Made by a program: the position numbers and the translations under genes
Source of the DNA: Nocardioides sp. J54
GTDB lineage: Bacteria > Actinomycetota > Actinomycetes > Propionibacteriales > Nocardioidaceae
NCBI RefSeq assembly: GCF_000519005.1
Contig: NZ_JAER01000009.1
Coordinates: 91,601 to 145,808 of the forward strand
Direction: 5' to 3'
Length of the DNA: 54,208 bases
Shown here: one piece after another, positions 8,622 to 16,472 of the stretch
Position numbering within the stretch: the stretch's first letter is position 1
How the letters are laid out: every line of letters begins with the position of its first letter
The notes under the pieces: generated by a model
What the model saw: the letters and a program-made list of their open reading frames with translations, nothing else
What the model was told of the DNA's origin: nothing
The model's database searches: none

Positions 8622-8641
8622 TGTACAACGTAAACCGCTGC

Positions 8642-9148
8642 TCAGGAGTTCCGCCGCACGTCCTTGACGTAGCGGTGGCAGGGAACCCGGATCGGACCGT
8701 CGGGCCCCGGGGCGTCGTGCTCGAACCAGCCCTCGTCGCGCCAGCCCTGGCGCTCGTAGAAGCGGCGGGCCCGTTCGTTGCCGGGGACGACGGCCAGCCA
8801 TGCCGTGCGGTGGCCGGACTCCGCGATGCGGCGCTCGGCGGCGGCGAGCAGGGGAGCAGCGACGCCGGCGCCGCGGTGCTCGGCCGCGACGTACACCTGG
8901 TCGACCTCGCCGCCGGCGACCATCACGAAGCCCATGACCGCAGCGCCGGGAGCGCCGGTGTCGGCATCGGTCACCGCGACGATCGTGTCCGCCACCCGCT
9001 GTGCCGCGCGCTCGTCGAACGACTCCCGTGGTCGGGCGGCGGTGAGCTCGTCGGGGACGTTGCCGTCGTGGGCGTCGTGTCAGACGGCGTGCCAGATCGC
9101 CGCGATGCGTGCGACGTCGGTGGCGCGGGCGGGGCGGAGCACGGGCAC
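8642..9148 (-). pseudogene. GNAT N-acetyltransferase, interrupted by an in-frame stop
   Basis: From GTG 9148 the frame reads VPVLRPARATDVARIAAIWHAV, then TGA (9082-9080), then HDAHDGNVPDEL and the rest of a complete GNAT domain to 8642. GNAT relatives have Trp at this place (IWHAxW-DAH), so one change from TGG to TGA explains the break. The acetyl-CoA loop is intact (VYVAAEHRGAGVAAPLLAAAE), as is the C-terminal GNERARRFYERQGW. The 117-residue remnant that could restart at ATG 8995 lacks beta1-alpha1, so it is probably inactive. Substrate unknown. Confidence 0.75.
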
Positions 9149-9170
9149 GCGGTCACGGTAACGAGAAATG

Positions 9171-9211
9171 CCAGAGGGCGCTGCTCCCGGTGGGGGAGCA
9201 GCGCCCTCTGG
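9171..9211. terminator. Strong terminator downstream of qcrB
   Basis: Perfect 18-bp arms, CCAGAGGGCGCTGCTCCC at 9171-9188 and its complement at 9194-9211, flank a 5-nt loop. It lies 22 bp past the qcrB stop and just before the GNAT pseudogene, so it should end the ctaE-qcrCAB transcript. Confidence 0.85.
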
Positions 9212-9232
9212 TTCAGCGCGACCGGCTGCCGG

Positions 9233-10954
9233 TCAGTGGTCCTCGGAGGGACCGTGCCGGTTCGGGCCGGCGGCGATCTGCGACTCGAGCTCGTGCAGCT
9301 CGTGCTCGGCGTGGTGCTGCGCCTCGTGCAGCTCCTCGGCCGTCGGCTTCTGCACGTTGTCGGCGAAGAAGGCAGCCTGCAGGCGCGCCCGCAGCTTGCG
9401 GATGCGGAGCTTGCGGCCCTGGAGGCCGGACGCCTCGACCTCGTCGACGGTCTCCGGCTTCGGGTCGTCGTCGCGAGCGGTGAGCGTGTAGGCCTTGCCC
9501 TCCGGGAGCGGCAGGTGCTTCTCGGCGTAGCCGCCCTCGGGGGAGCGGACCAGCACACCCGACTCGTAGCCGTGGAGCAGCTTCTCCTCGTCGTGACGCT
9601 GCAGCGAGATGCACCAGCGCTTGGTGACGATGTAGGCGATCACCGGACCGATGAACACCGCTGCCCGCAGGAAGTAGGTGATCTGGTTGATGGACAGGTC
9701 CATCTTGATCGCGATGATGTCGTTGCCGCCGGCGGCCCACGAGAGGCCGTAGAAGGTCATCAGCGCGACCATGATCGCCGTACGGGTCGGGGCGTTGCGC
9801 GGACGCTGCAGCAGGTGGTGCTCCCGCTTGTCGCCGGTGACCCAGGACTCGATGAACGGCAGCGCCATCAGGACCATGAGCATCAGCGGCGGCATCACGA
9901 GGATCGGGATGATCACGTTCCACGAGAAGGTGACGCCCCAGATGTGCGTCTCCCACGGCGGGATGATGCGCAGCAGGCCGTCGGGCCAGCCCATGTACCA
10001 GTCAGGCTGCGAGCCCGCGGTCACCTTCGACGGGTCGTACGGGCCGTACTTCCAGACCGCGTTGAGCGAGAACAGGCCACCCAGGAGGGTGATCACGCCG
10101 AACACGATGAAGAAGAAGCCACCGGCCTTGGCGGCGTAGACGGGGAGCATCGGGTAGCCGACGACGTTCTCCTCCGTGCGGCCGGGACCAGGCCACTGCG
10201 TGTGCTTGTGGTAGACGAGCAGCAGCATGTGGGCGGCGACCAGGGCCAGCAGGATCGCCGGGATCAGCAGGATGTGCATCGCGTAGAACCGCGGGATGAT
10301 CGAGTCACCCGGGAACTCGCCGCCGAAGAGGAAGAACGACATGTAGGTGCCGACCACGGGGGAGGCCTTCATGAAGCCGTCCGCAGCCCGGACGCCGGTG
10401 CCCGAGAGCAGGTCGTCGGGGAGCGAGTAGCCGGTGAAGCCCTCGATCGTGCCCAGCAGCAGGAGCAGGCAGCCGATGACCCAGTTGAGCTCGCGCGGCT
10501 TGCGGAACGCGCCGGTGAAGTAGACGCGCATCATGTGGATCATCATCGAGGCGATGAAGATCATCGCGGCCCAGTGGTGCATCTGCCGCATGAGCAGGCC
10601 ACCGCGGACGTCGAAGGAGATCTCCAGCGTCGAGGCCATCGCCGACGACATGTGGACGCCGCGCAGCGGGTCGTAGGAGCCGTCGTACTGGATCTCCGTC
10701 ATGCTCGGGTCGAACCAGAGGGTCAGGAAGACACCGGTCAGCAGCAGGACGACGAAGCTCCACAGGGCGATCTCGCCGAGCATGAAGGACCAGTGGTCCG
10801 GGAAGACCTTGCGCAGGTTCTTCTTCATGGCCGTGCCGAGGCCCAGGCGCTCGTCCGCCCAGTTCGCGATGGCGCCGGCGGCCTTGGGGCCCTTGGCGCC
10901 GGTGGCAGGTTGCGTGCCGTTGGTCGTGGCGACCTTGCTCACATCAACGCTCAT
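9233..10954 (-). CDS. qcrB: Cytochrome bc1 complex cytochrome b subunit
   Basis: Membrane core of the menaquinol:cytochrome c reductase. The 573-aa protein starts at ATG 10954, 11 bp inside the end of qcrA. Heme-ligand histidines lie in QMHHWAAMIFIASMMIHMMR (His126/127 and His140), with the matching pair on a later helix (MHILLIPAILLALVAAHMLL). The Qo-site phrase is present as PPWETH rather than PEWY. An acidic cytoplasmic C-terminal tail of about 150 residues is the usual actinobacterial extension. Last gene of ctaE-qcrC-qcrA-qcrB and followed by a strong hairpin. Confidence 0.96.
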   Translation of the reverse strand: MSVDVSKVATTNGTQPATGAKGPKAAGAIANWADERLGLGTAMKKNLRKVFPDHWSFMLGEIALWSFVVLLLTGVFLTLWFDPSMTEIQYDGSYDPLRGVHMSSAMASTLEISFDVRGGLLMRQMHHWAAMIFIASMMIHMMRVYFTGAFRKPRELNWVIGCLLLLLGTIEGFTGYSLPDDLLSGTGVRAADGFMKASPVVGTYMSFFLFGGEFPGDSIIPRFYAMHILLIPAILLALVAAHMLLLVYHKHTQWPGPGRTEENVVGYPMLPVYAAKAGGFFFIVFGVITLLGGLFSLNAVWKYGPYDPSKVTAGSQPDWYMGWPDGLLRIIPPWETHIWGVTFSWNVIIPILVMPPLMLMVLMALPFIESWVTGDKREHHLLQRPRNAPTRTAIMVALMTFYGLSWAAGGNDIIAIKMDLSINQITYFLRAAVFIGPVIAYIVTKRWCISLQRHDEEKLLHGYESGVLVRSPEGGYAEKHLPLPEGKAYTLTARDDDPKPETVDEVEASGLQGRKLRIRKLRARLQAAFFADNVQKPTAEELHEAQHHAEHELHELESQIAAGPNRHGPSEDH

Positions 10955-12041
10955 AGTAGTCACGCTCCCAGAAGCTCGGGCCGACCGGCTCGTCGAAGTC
11001 ACTCTGCGCCACGAGGTAGCCCTCGGCATCGACCGTGATCGGCAGCTGCGGCAGCGGACGGCCGGCGGGGCCGAACACCACCTTGCCGGAGTCGGCGAGG
11101 TCGAAGGTCGACTGGTGGCAGGGGCAGAGCAGGTGGTGGGTCGTCCGCTCGTTCAGCGAGATCGGGCAGCCGACGTGGGTGCAGATCTTGGAGTACGCCA
11201 CGATGCCGTTGACGTCCCAGTTCTCACGGCTGTTGCCGTTGGCGTCCTTGCCCGGCTTGATGTCCTCGGGCTTCATGCGCAGCAGGATCAGCGACGCCTT
11301 GGACTTGTGGATCTGGAGGTTGACGCCCTCGACCTCGGTCGGGTCGATGTCGTAGCGCTCCGGGTTGAACAGGGCGTCCGGCTGGCAGTTGACCAGGTCG
11401 CCGATCTCCAGGTCCGAGGCCAGGATCGGGGTCCAGATGCCGTCGCGCACGATGCGCATCGGGCGGTCCGGGGTGCCCTCGCCCCAGATGGTGCTGTAGA
11501 GCTTCTTGCCCGGCAGGGGACCGAGGTCGCGCAGCATGACGACCGGCGCGATGCCGACCAGGCCGAGCGCGCCGAGCAGCGAGTTGCGGATCAGCGGGCG
11601 GCGGCCGATGCCGGACTCGGCGATGCCGTCGTCCAGCGCCTTGAGCGTGACCTCGCGGTCCTCGTCGGTGGAGCGGGCCGAGTGGCGCATCTCCACCATC
11701 TCGTGGTCACCCATGAGCTTGCGGGCCCAGTGGATGATGCCGACGCCGATGAACAGCAGCGCGAAGCCGAGGCTCGCGCCCAGCGCCATGTTCGACGCGC
11801 CGAAGCCGCCGATCACGTGCCAGTTGTCACCGATGTCGAGGGTGAAGTAGGCGACCAGGAACAGGATCACGCAGACGGCCGAGAGGCCGAAGAGTGCCGC
11901 GACCTGGCGCTCCGCGCGCTTCTCCGAGGCGGGGTCGACGTCGGTCGGTCGCCACTGGTGCTCGGGCAGGCCCGGGTCGGCGATCGGTCCGACGGTCGCC
12001 AGCTCGCCGCCGTGCTCGTCAGGGGTGTGTGCGTCGCTCAC
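10944..12041 (-). CDS. qcrA: Cytochrome bc1 complex Rieske iron-sulfur subunit
   Basis: Carries the 2Fe-2S cluster that passes electrons from menaquinol to the dihaem cytochrome c. The 365-aa protein starts at GTG 12041, overlapping qcrC by 4 bp. Three membrane segments precede the Rieske domain, as in other actinobacteria. Cluster ligands are visible in CTHVGC (Cys287, His289) and CPCHQS (Cys306, His309), and Cys292 and Cys308 form the usual disulfide pair. The overlaps at both ends indicate translational coupling with qcrC and qcrB. Confidence 0.96.
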   Translation of the reverse strand: MSDAHTPDEHGGELATVGPIADPGLPEHQWRPTDVDPASEKRAERQVAALFGLSAVCVILFLVAYFTLDIGDNWHVIGGFGASNMALGASLGFALLFIGVGIIHWARKLMGDHEMVEMRHSARSTDEDREVTLKALDDGIAESGIGRRPLIRNSLLGALGLVGIAPVVMLRDLGPLPGKKLYSTIWGEGTPDRPMRIVRDGIWTPILASDLEIGDLVNCQPDALFNPERYDIDPTEVEGVNLQIHKSKASLILLRMKPEDIKPGKDANGNSRENWDVNGIVAYSKICTHVGCPISLNERTTHHLLCPCHQSTFDLADSGKVVFGPAGRPLPQLPITVDAEGYLVAQSDFDEPVGPSFWERDYYER

Positions 12042-12940
12042 GCTGCCGCCTCGTCCTTCTTCTTGCTCGAGCGGGTGGTGTGGGCCGCGATCCAGACCGC
12101 GAAGCCGACGAGGACTCCGATGCCGCCGACCCACGCGATGATGCCCTCGCTGACGGGACCGAGGCTGCCCAGCGTGAAACCGCTGTAGCTCGGGGCCTCG
12201 TCGAGGGTCTCGAGGTAGGCGATGACGGCCTTCTTGTCCTCCGGCGGGATGTTGCCGTCGGAGAAGGTGTCCATCGACTGCGGTCCGGTCAGCATCGCCT
12301 CGTAGATGTGCTTGGAGTCGACGCCGCGGATCTTGGGGGCGAAGCCGCCGCGCGGCATGGCGCCGCCGGAACCCTCGAAGTTGTGGCAGGCGGTGCAGTT
12401 GGCCAGGAAGATCTGGCCACCGCGGACGACGAGGAGCTCCTTGTCCTTGTCGTCCTGCTTGCCGTCACCGTTGAGGTCACCGGGCTTGTCGGTGTCGTAG
12501 AGGTCGGCGTCCGGGATGGCCGGGCCGGTGCCGAGGGACGCGACGTACGCCGAGAGGGCGGCGATCTCGTCCTGGGTGTAGACGACCTCCTTGCGCGGCG
12601 CCTGGGCGCCGGGCTGGGCCATCGGCATGCGGCCGGTGCCGACCTGGAAGTCGACCGCGGCGGCACCGACGTCGGTGAGGGCGGGGCCGTACTGCGAGCC
12701 GCCCTGGGTCAGGACGCCCTCGCCGTTCTGGCCGTGGCAGAACGCGCAGCCGATGAGGAAGAGCTCGCGGCCCTCCTGGACCAGCGCCTCCTGGTCGGCG
12801 TCGGTGTCGGCCTGGGCCGGCGCGAGGGCGGCGTAGAGGCCGCCCGTCAGCAGCAGGCCCAGCACGAGCACGACGAGGCCGGCGAGCGGGCCGCGGCGGT
12901 GCCTGGAGAGGCGACCGGCGGAGCGGTTCAGAAGGCGCAC
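12038..12940 (-). CDS. qcrC: Cytochrome bc1 complex dihaem cytochrome c subunit
   Basis: Shuttles electrons within the bc1-aa3 supercomplex, replacing a soluble cytochrome c. The 300-aa protein has an N-terminal membrane anchor (residues 20-40), two haem-binding motifs, CAFCH (65-69) and CTACH (182-186), and a C-terminal membrane segment (GIIAWVGGIGVLVGFAVWIA). Between the haem domains lies an acidic insert with a calcium-loop look (DLNGDGKQDDKDKE). Its gene follows ctaE by 58 bp and overlaps qcrA by 4 bp. Confidence 0.96.
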   Translation of the reverse strand: MRLLNRSAGRLSRHRRGPLAGLVVLVLGLLLTGGLYAALAPAQADTDADQEALVQEGRELFLIGCAFCHGQNGEGVLTQGGSQYGPALTDVGAAAVDFQVGTGRMPMAQPGAQAPRKEVVYTQDEIAALSAYVASLGTGPAIPDADLYDTDKPGDLNGDGKQDDKDKELLVVRGGQIFLANCTACHNFEGSGGAMPRGGFAPKIRGVDSKHIYEAMLTGPQSMDTFSDGNIPPEDKKAVIAYLETLDEAPSYSGFTLGSLGPVSEGIIAWVGGIGVLVGFAVWIAAHTTRSSKKKDEAAA

Positions 12941-12998
12941 AATCAGTCCTTGGTCCGGGTCGGGCTGGGGGTGTGGGTCGTCATCAGGACGCGGGCTG

Positions 12999-13652
12999 TC
13001 ACTGGATCAGGTAGATCGCCGCGAACAGTCCGATCCAGACCACGTCGACGAAGTGCCAGTAGTAGGAGACGACGATCGCGCTGACCGCCTGCTCGTGGGT
13101 GAACTTCCGGGCGACGTAGGTGCGCCCGAGCACGAAGAGGAACGCGATGAGGCCGCCGGTCACGTGGATCCCGTGGAAGCCGGTGGTCAGGTAGAACATC
13201 GTGCCGTAGCCGTCGTTCGGGATGGTCACGCCGTGGTGGATCAGCTCGGCGTACTCCAGCGCCTGGCCGCCGATGAAGATGGCGCCCATCACGTAGGTGA
13301 GGATGAACCACTCGCGCAGTCCCCACTTGTTCATCTGGAGCAGCCCGCCGGTGCGCCCGACCTGGCCACGCTCGGCGGCGAACACGCCGAACTGGCAGGT
13401 GAACGACGACAGCACGAGGATCGTCGTGTTGACGCTCGCGAACGGCACGTTGAGCAGCTCGGTGTTCTCCGCCCACATCTCCGGCGAGACCGACCGGATC
13501 GTGAAGTACGCCGCGAAGAGGGCAGCGAAGAACATGAGCTCGCTGGACAGCCAGATGATCGTGCCGACCGCCACCATGGAGGGTCGGTCGTGCTGGCCGT
13601 GCAGGCGCGAAGCAGGAAGAGATGCCGAAGCTGAGATCGCCACGAGCGCCAT
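12999..13652 (-). CDS. ctaE: Cytochrome c oxidase subunit III
   Basis: Subunit III of the aa3-type terminal oxidase, 217 aa from ATG 13652. Five to six membrane helices follow the usual opening [25 protein letters not shown], and the C-terminal phrase [19 protein letters not shown] is diagnostic. A longer start at 13679 adds nine residues without family similarity. The gene heads the ctaE-qcrCAB operon; the other oxidase subunits (ctaC, ctaD) are outside the window. It diverges from the ctaG-like gene across 121 bp. Confidence 0.94.
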   Translation of the reverse strand: MALVAISASASLPASRLHGQHDRPSMVAVGTIIWLSSELMFFAALFAAYFTIRSVSPEMWAENTELLNVPFASVNTTILVLSSFTCQFGVFAAERGQVGRTGGLLQMNKWGLREWFILTYVMGAIFIGGQALEYAELIHHGVTIPNDGYGTMFYLTTGFHGIHVTGGLIAFLFVLGRTYVARKFTHEQAVSAIVVSYYWHFVDVVWIGLFAAIYLIQ

Positions 13653-13773
13653 TATGGCGGTATCGCTCCGCCCGGGCATCCCGACCCCCCGTTATGAGCG
13701 GTCACCACCCCCCACCTACGCTCGTGGAGGCCGGTTTTCCCGCCCGGGATCCGGCCGTGACTGACGCGAGGGG

Positions 13774-14736
13774 GTGCCCGTGGGGCTGGTGGTGACGGCC
13801 GCCGCCGCCGTCGAGGACCTCCCGCCGTTCGACGCGGGCGCGATGCTGTCCGAGTGGGGCATGGCCCCGCTCCCGCTGGTCGTCACCGTCTGGGGGACCG
13901 GTCTCTACCTGGTGGGCGTGATGGCGCTGCGCCGGCGCGGCGACTCCTGGCCCGTCGGGCGGACCATCGCCTGGCTGATCGGCATGCTGTCGTTCTACGT
14001 CGCGACGTCGTCCGGCCTCGCGGCGTACGACACCGTCCTGCTGAGCGCGCACATGGTCCAGCACATGGTGCTGTCGATGGTGGTGCCGCTCTCCCTGGCG
14101 CTCGGCGCCCCGGTCACGCTCGCGCTGCGCACGCTGCCTCGCCTCCTGCGCGGCTGGCTGCTCGCCGTGCTGCACTCGCGCCTGGCGAAGGTGCTCGGGT
14201 TCCCGCCGCTGGCGTTCGGCCTCTACGTGATCTCGCCGTGGGCGCTCTACTTCACCGACTGGTACGAGGCGTCCCTGCGCTCGACCTACGTGCACGAGAT
14301 GATGCACGTCCACCTGGTGCTGGTGGGCGCCATCTTCTTCTGGCCGATCGTGGGCGTGGACCCGCTGCCCGGCCGCGTGGCGCACCCCTTCCGGGTGCTG
14401 CTCACGGTGATGACGCTGCCCTTCCACGCCTTCCTCGGCGTCACGATCATGGGGCAGAAGGAGCTGCTGGGCGGCGACTGGTACCCCGCGTTGCACGACG
14501 GACCGATGGGCGCGTGGCTGCCCGACCCGTACGACGACCAGCACCTCGCCGGCGGGATCCTGTGGGGCGCGGGCGACCTGGTGGGCGTGATCTTCTTCGT
14601 CGTCCTGTTCATCCAGTGGGTGCGCTCGTCGATGAAGGAGGCCGAGCGGGAGGACCGCCGGCTGGACCGCCTCGAGCGGCGCGAGCGGCTCGCCGCGGCC
14701 GAGACCCGGCCCCCGGCGGGGCCCGAGGCCGAGTAG
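13774..14736 (+). CDS. ctaG: Cytochrome c oxidase assembly protein, CtaG/caa3 type
   Basis: A 320-aa membrane protein of the Caa3_CtaG family (PF09678-like), involved in copper delivery or assembly of cytochrome oxidase. Seven or so membrane segments span residues 1-275. Conserved His-rich helices are visible: LLSAHMVQHMVLSMVVPL and VHEMMHVHLVLVGAIFFWP, plus the DQHLAGGILWGAGDL segment. A charged, Arg/Glu-rich tail ends the protein. GTG 13774 or the in-frame GTG at 13783 could be the start. Divergent from ctaE, which fits its role. Confidence 0.88.
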   Translation: MPVGLVVTAAAAVEDLPPFDAGAMLSEWGMAPLPLVVTVWGTGLYLVGVMALRRRGDSWPVGRTIAWLIGMLSFYVATSSGLAAYDTVLLSAHMVQHMVLSMVVPLSLALGAPVTLALRTLPRLLRGWLLAVLHSRLAKVLGFPPLAFGLYVISPWALYFTDWYEASLRSTYVHEMMHVHLVLVGAIFFWPIVGVDPLPGRVAHPFRVLLTVMTLPFHAFLGVTIMGQKELLGGDWYPALHDGPMGAWLPDPYDDQHLAGGILWGAGDLVGVIFFVVLFIQWVRSSMKEAEREDRRLDRLERRERLAAAETRPPAGPEAE

Positions 14737-14746
14737 CATCGCGAGG

Positions 14747-15148
14747 GTGAGCTCTCCGAAGCCTCTGAAGGTGCTTGTCTACAGCGATGACGTGCACACC
14801 CGCGAGCAGGTGATCCTGGCCCTCGGCCGGCGCCCGCACCCGGACCTGCCGGAGCTGGAGTACGTCGAGGTGGCCACCGAGCCCGTGGTGATCCAGCACA
14901 TGGACGCCGGGCACCTCGCCCTCGCGATCCTCGACGGCGAGGCCGTGCCCGCCGGCGGCATGGGCGTCGCCAAGCAGCTCAAGGACGAGATCTACGACTG
15001 TCCGCCGCTGCTCGTGCTGACCGGCCGCCCGCAGGACGCGTGGCTGGCGACCTGGTCGCGTGCCGACGCCGCGGTGCCGCACCCGATCGACCCGATCCAG
15101 CTGGCCGAGGCGGTCGTGTCGCTGCTGCGCGCCCGCGTCCCCGCCTGA
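14747..15148 (+). CDS. Degenerate response-regulator receiver-like protein
   Basis: A 133-aa protein with a receiver-like fold: beta1 with acidic pair ([15 protein letters not shown]), beta3 with a candidate phospho-acceptor Asp ([10 protein letters not shown]), beta4 with Thr (LLVLTGRP) and beta5 ending in HPIDP. The invariant Lys of the KP motif is replaced by His, so it may not be a normal phosphorylated switch. There is no output domain and no kinase nearby. It starts 11 bp after ctaG and is followed 17 bp later by trpD. Its role is unknown; linkage to oxidase genes suggests a respiration-related task. Confidence 0.7.
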   Translation: MSSPKPLKVLVYSDDVHTREQVILALGRRPHPDLPELEYVEVATEPVVIQHMDAGHLALAILDGEAVPAGGMGVAKQLKDEIYDCPPLLVLTGRPQDAWLATWSRADAAVPHPIDPIQLAEAVVSLLRARVPA

Positions 15149-15164
15149 GCAGGGGCTCCACGGG

Positions 15165-16187
15165 ATGACGTGGCCTGACGTCCTCGGCTCGCTCGTGGCC
15201 GGGGAGGACCTGACGCCTGCCCAGGCGGCGTGGGCGATGGGGGAGATCCTCGCCGGCGAGGCGACCCCGGCGCAGATCGCCGGCTTCGTGGTCGCGCTGC
15301 GCGCCAAGGGCGAGACGATCGAGGAGCTGACCGGCCTCGTCGACGCGATGTACGACGTGATGACGCCGATCTCGGTGCCCGGGCGCCTGCTCGACGTGGT
15401 CGGCACCGGCGGGGACCGCTCGTTCTCGGTGAACATCTCGACGATGTCGGCCATCGTGGCCGCGGGCGCGGGCGCCCGCGTGGTCAAGCACGGCAACCGC
15501 TCCGCCTCGTCGAAGGCCGGCACCGCCGACGTGCTCGAGGCGCTCGGGGTCCGGCTCGACCTGCCGGCCGACCGGGTGGCCCGGGTGGCGACCGAGGCGG
15601 GGATCACCTTCTGCTTCGCCGCCGCCTTCCACCCTGCGATGCGGCACGCCGCGGTCCCGCGCAAGGAGCTGGGCATCGGCACCGCGTTCAACGTGCTCGG
15701 GCCGCTGGCCAACCCGACCCGGCCCGCCGCCCAGGCGATCGGCTGCGCCGACGCGCGGCTCGCCCCGGTGATGGCCGGCGTGTTCGCCGCGCGCGGCGTC
15801 GACGCGTGGGTGTTCCGCGGCGACGACGGGCTCGACGAGCTGACGACGACCACCACGTCCTCGCTGTGGGTCGTCCACGGCGGCACCGTGAGCACCGCGA
15901 AGGTCGACCCGGCGGCGTTCGGGCTCAGCCCCGCGACCACCGAGGACCTCCGGGGCGGTGACGCGGCACACAACGCCGACGTCGTACGACGCCTGCTGGC
16001 GGGGGAGCCCGGCCCGGTCCGGGAGGCGGTGCTGCTCAACGCGGGCGCCGCGCTCGCGGTCTACGACGCGCCCGGGGCCCCCGTGGAGGAGGCGCTCGCC
16101 GACGGCATCCGCCGCGCGGGCGAGGCGATCGACTCCGGCGCCGCCCAGTCGACGCTGGAGCGCTGGGTCGCTGCCGCGTCCGCCTGA
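15165..16187 (+). CDS. trpD: Anthranilate phosphoribosyltransferase
   Basis: Joins anthranilate to PRPP in tryptophan synthesis. The 340-aa protein has the PRPP-binding [14 protein letters not shown] motif (80-93), [18 protein letters not shown] (108-125) and the [19 protein letters not shown] segment, all typical and of normal length. The start ATG 15165 fits the usual N-terminus ([16 protein letters not shown]). No other trp gene is nearby; a lone trpD beside ctaE-qcrCAB is the common actinobacterial arrangement. Confidence 0.95.
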   Translation: MTWPDVLGSLVAGEDLTPAQAAWAMGEILAGEATPAQIAGFVVALRAKGETIEELTGLVDAMYDVMTPISVPGRLLDVVGTGGDRSFSVNISTMSAIVAAGAGARVVKHGNRSASSKAGTADVLEALGVRLDLPADRVARVATEAGITFCFAAAFHPAMRHAAVPRKELGIGTAFNVLGPLANPTRPAAQAIGCADARLAPVMAGVFAARGVDAWVFRGDDGLDELTTTTTSSLWVVHGGTVSTAKVDPAAFGLSPATTEDLRGGDAAHNADVVRRLLAGEPGPVREAVLLNAGAALAVYDAPGAPVEEALADGIRRAGEAIDSGAAQSTLERWVAAASA

Positions 16188-16193
16188 GGCAGC

Positions 16194-16472
16194 TCAGTCC
16201 AGGCCGATGGAGAAGGCCGCCTCGAGGTCGTGGCGGGAGTACGCGCGGTAGGCGATGTGGGTCTCGGTGTCGACGACGCCCTCGACCTTGTTGAGCTTGT
16301 CGGACACCACGGCGGCGATGTCCTCGTGGTTGCGGACCCGCACCAGCGCGATGAGGTCGATCTGGCCGGTGACGGAGTAGACCTCGCTGACGCCGTCCAG
16401 GGCCGCGATGGCGCTGGCCACCTCCGGGATCCGCGCGGTCTCGGCCTGGACGAACACGATGGCGGTGATCAT
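16194..16472 (-). CDS. Lrp/AsnC ligand-binding (RAM) domain protein
   Basis: A 92-aa stand-alone RAM domain without a helix-turn-helix. The fold sequence is clear: AIVFVQAETARIPEVASAIAAL, EVYSVTGQIDLIALVRV, and VEGVVDTETHIAYRAYS. Such proteins form dimers or octamers and bind amino acids; without a DNA-binding domain it may modulate a partner. It overlaps the upstream exonuclease gene by 4 bp, so the two are translated together. It converges on trpD, 6 bp away, and a link with tryptophan sensing is conceivable but not shown. Confidence 0.88.
   Translation of the reverse strand: MITAIVFVQAETARIPEVASAIAALDGVSEVYSVTGQIDLIALVRVRNHEDIAAVVSDKLNKVEGVVDTETHIAYRAYSRHDLEAAFSIGLD

Noticed and set aside
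9080..9082. TGA read as selenocysteine in the GNAT gene
   Set aside because: The position is Trp, not Cys, in relatives, and no SECIS-like hairpin is apparent.
7883..11038. Very long plus-strand open frame (over 1000 codons) opposite qcrB/qcrA
   Set aside because: It is antisense to well-defined bc1 genes; its translation is Arg/Gly/Ala/His-rich without any family motif, a normal by-product of high-GC coding DNA.
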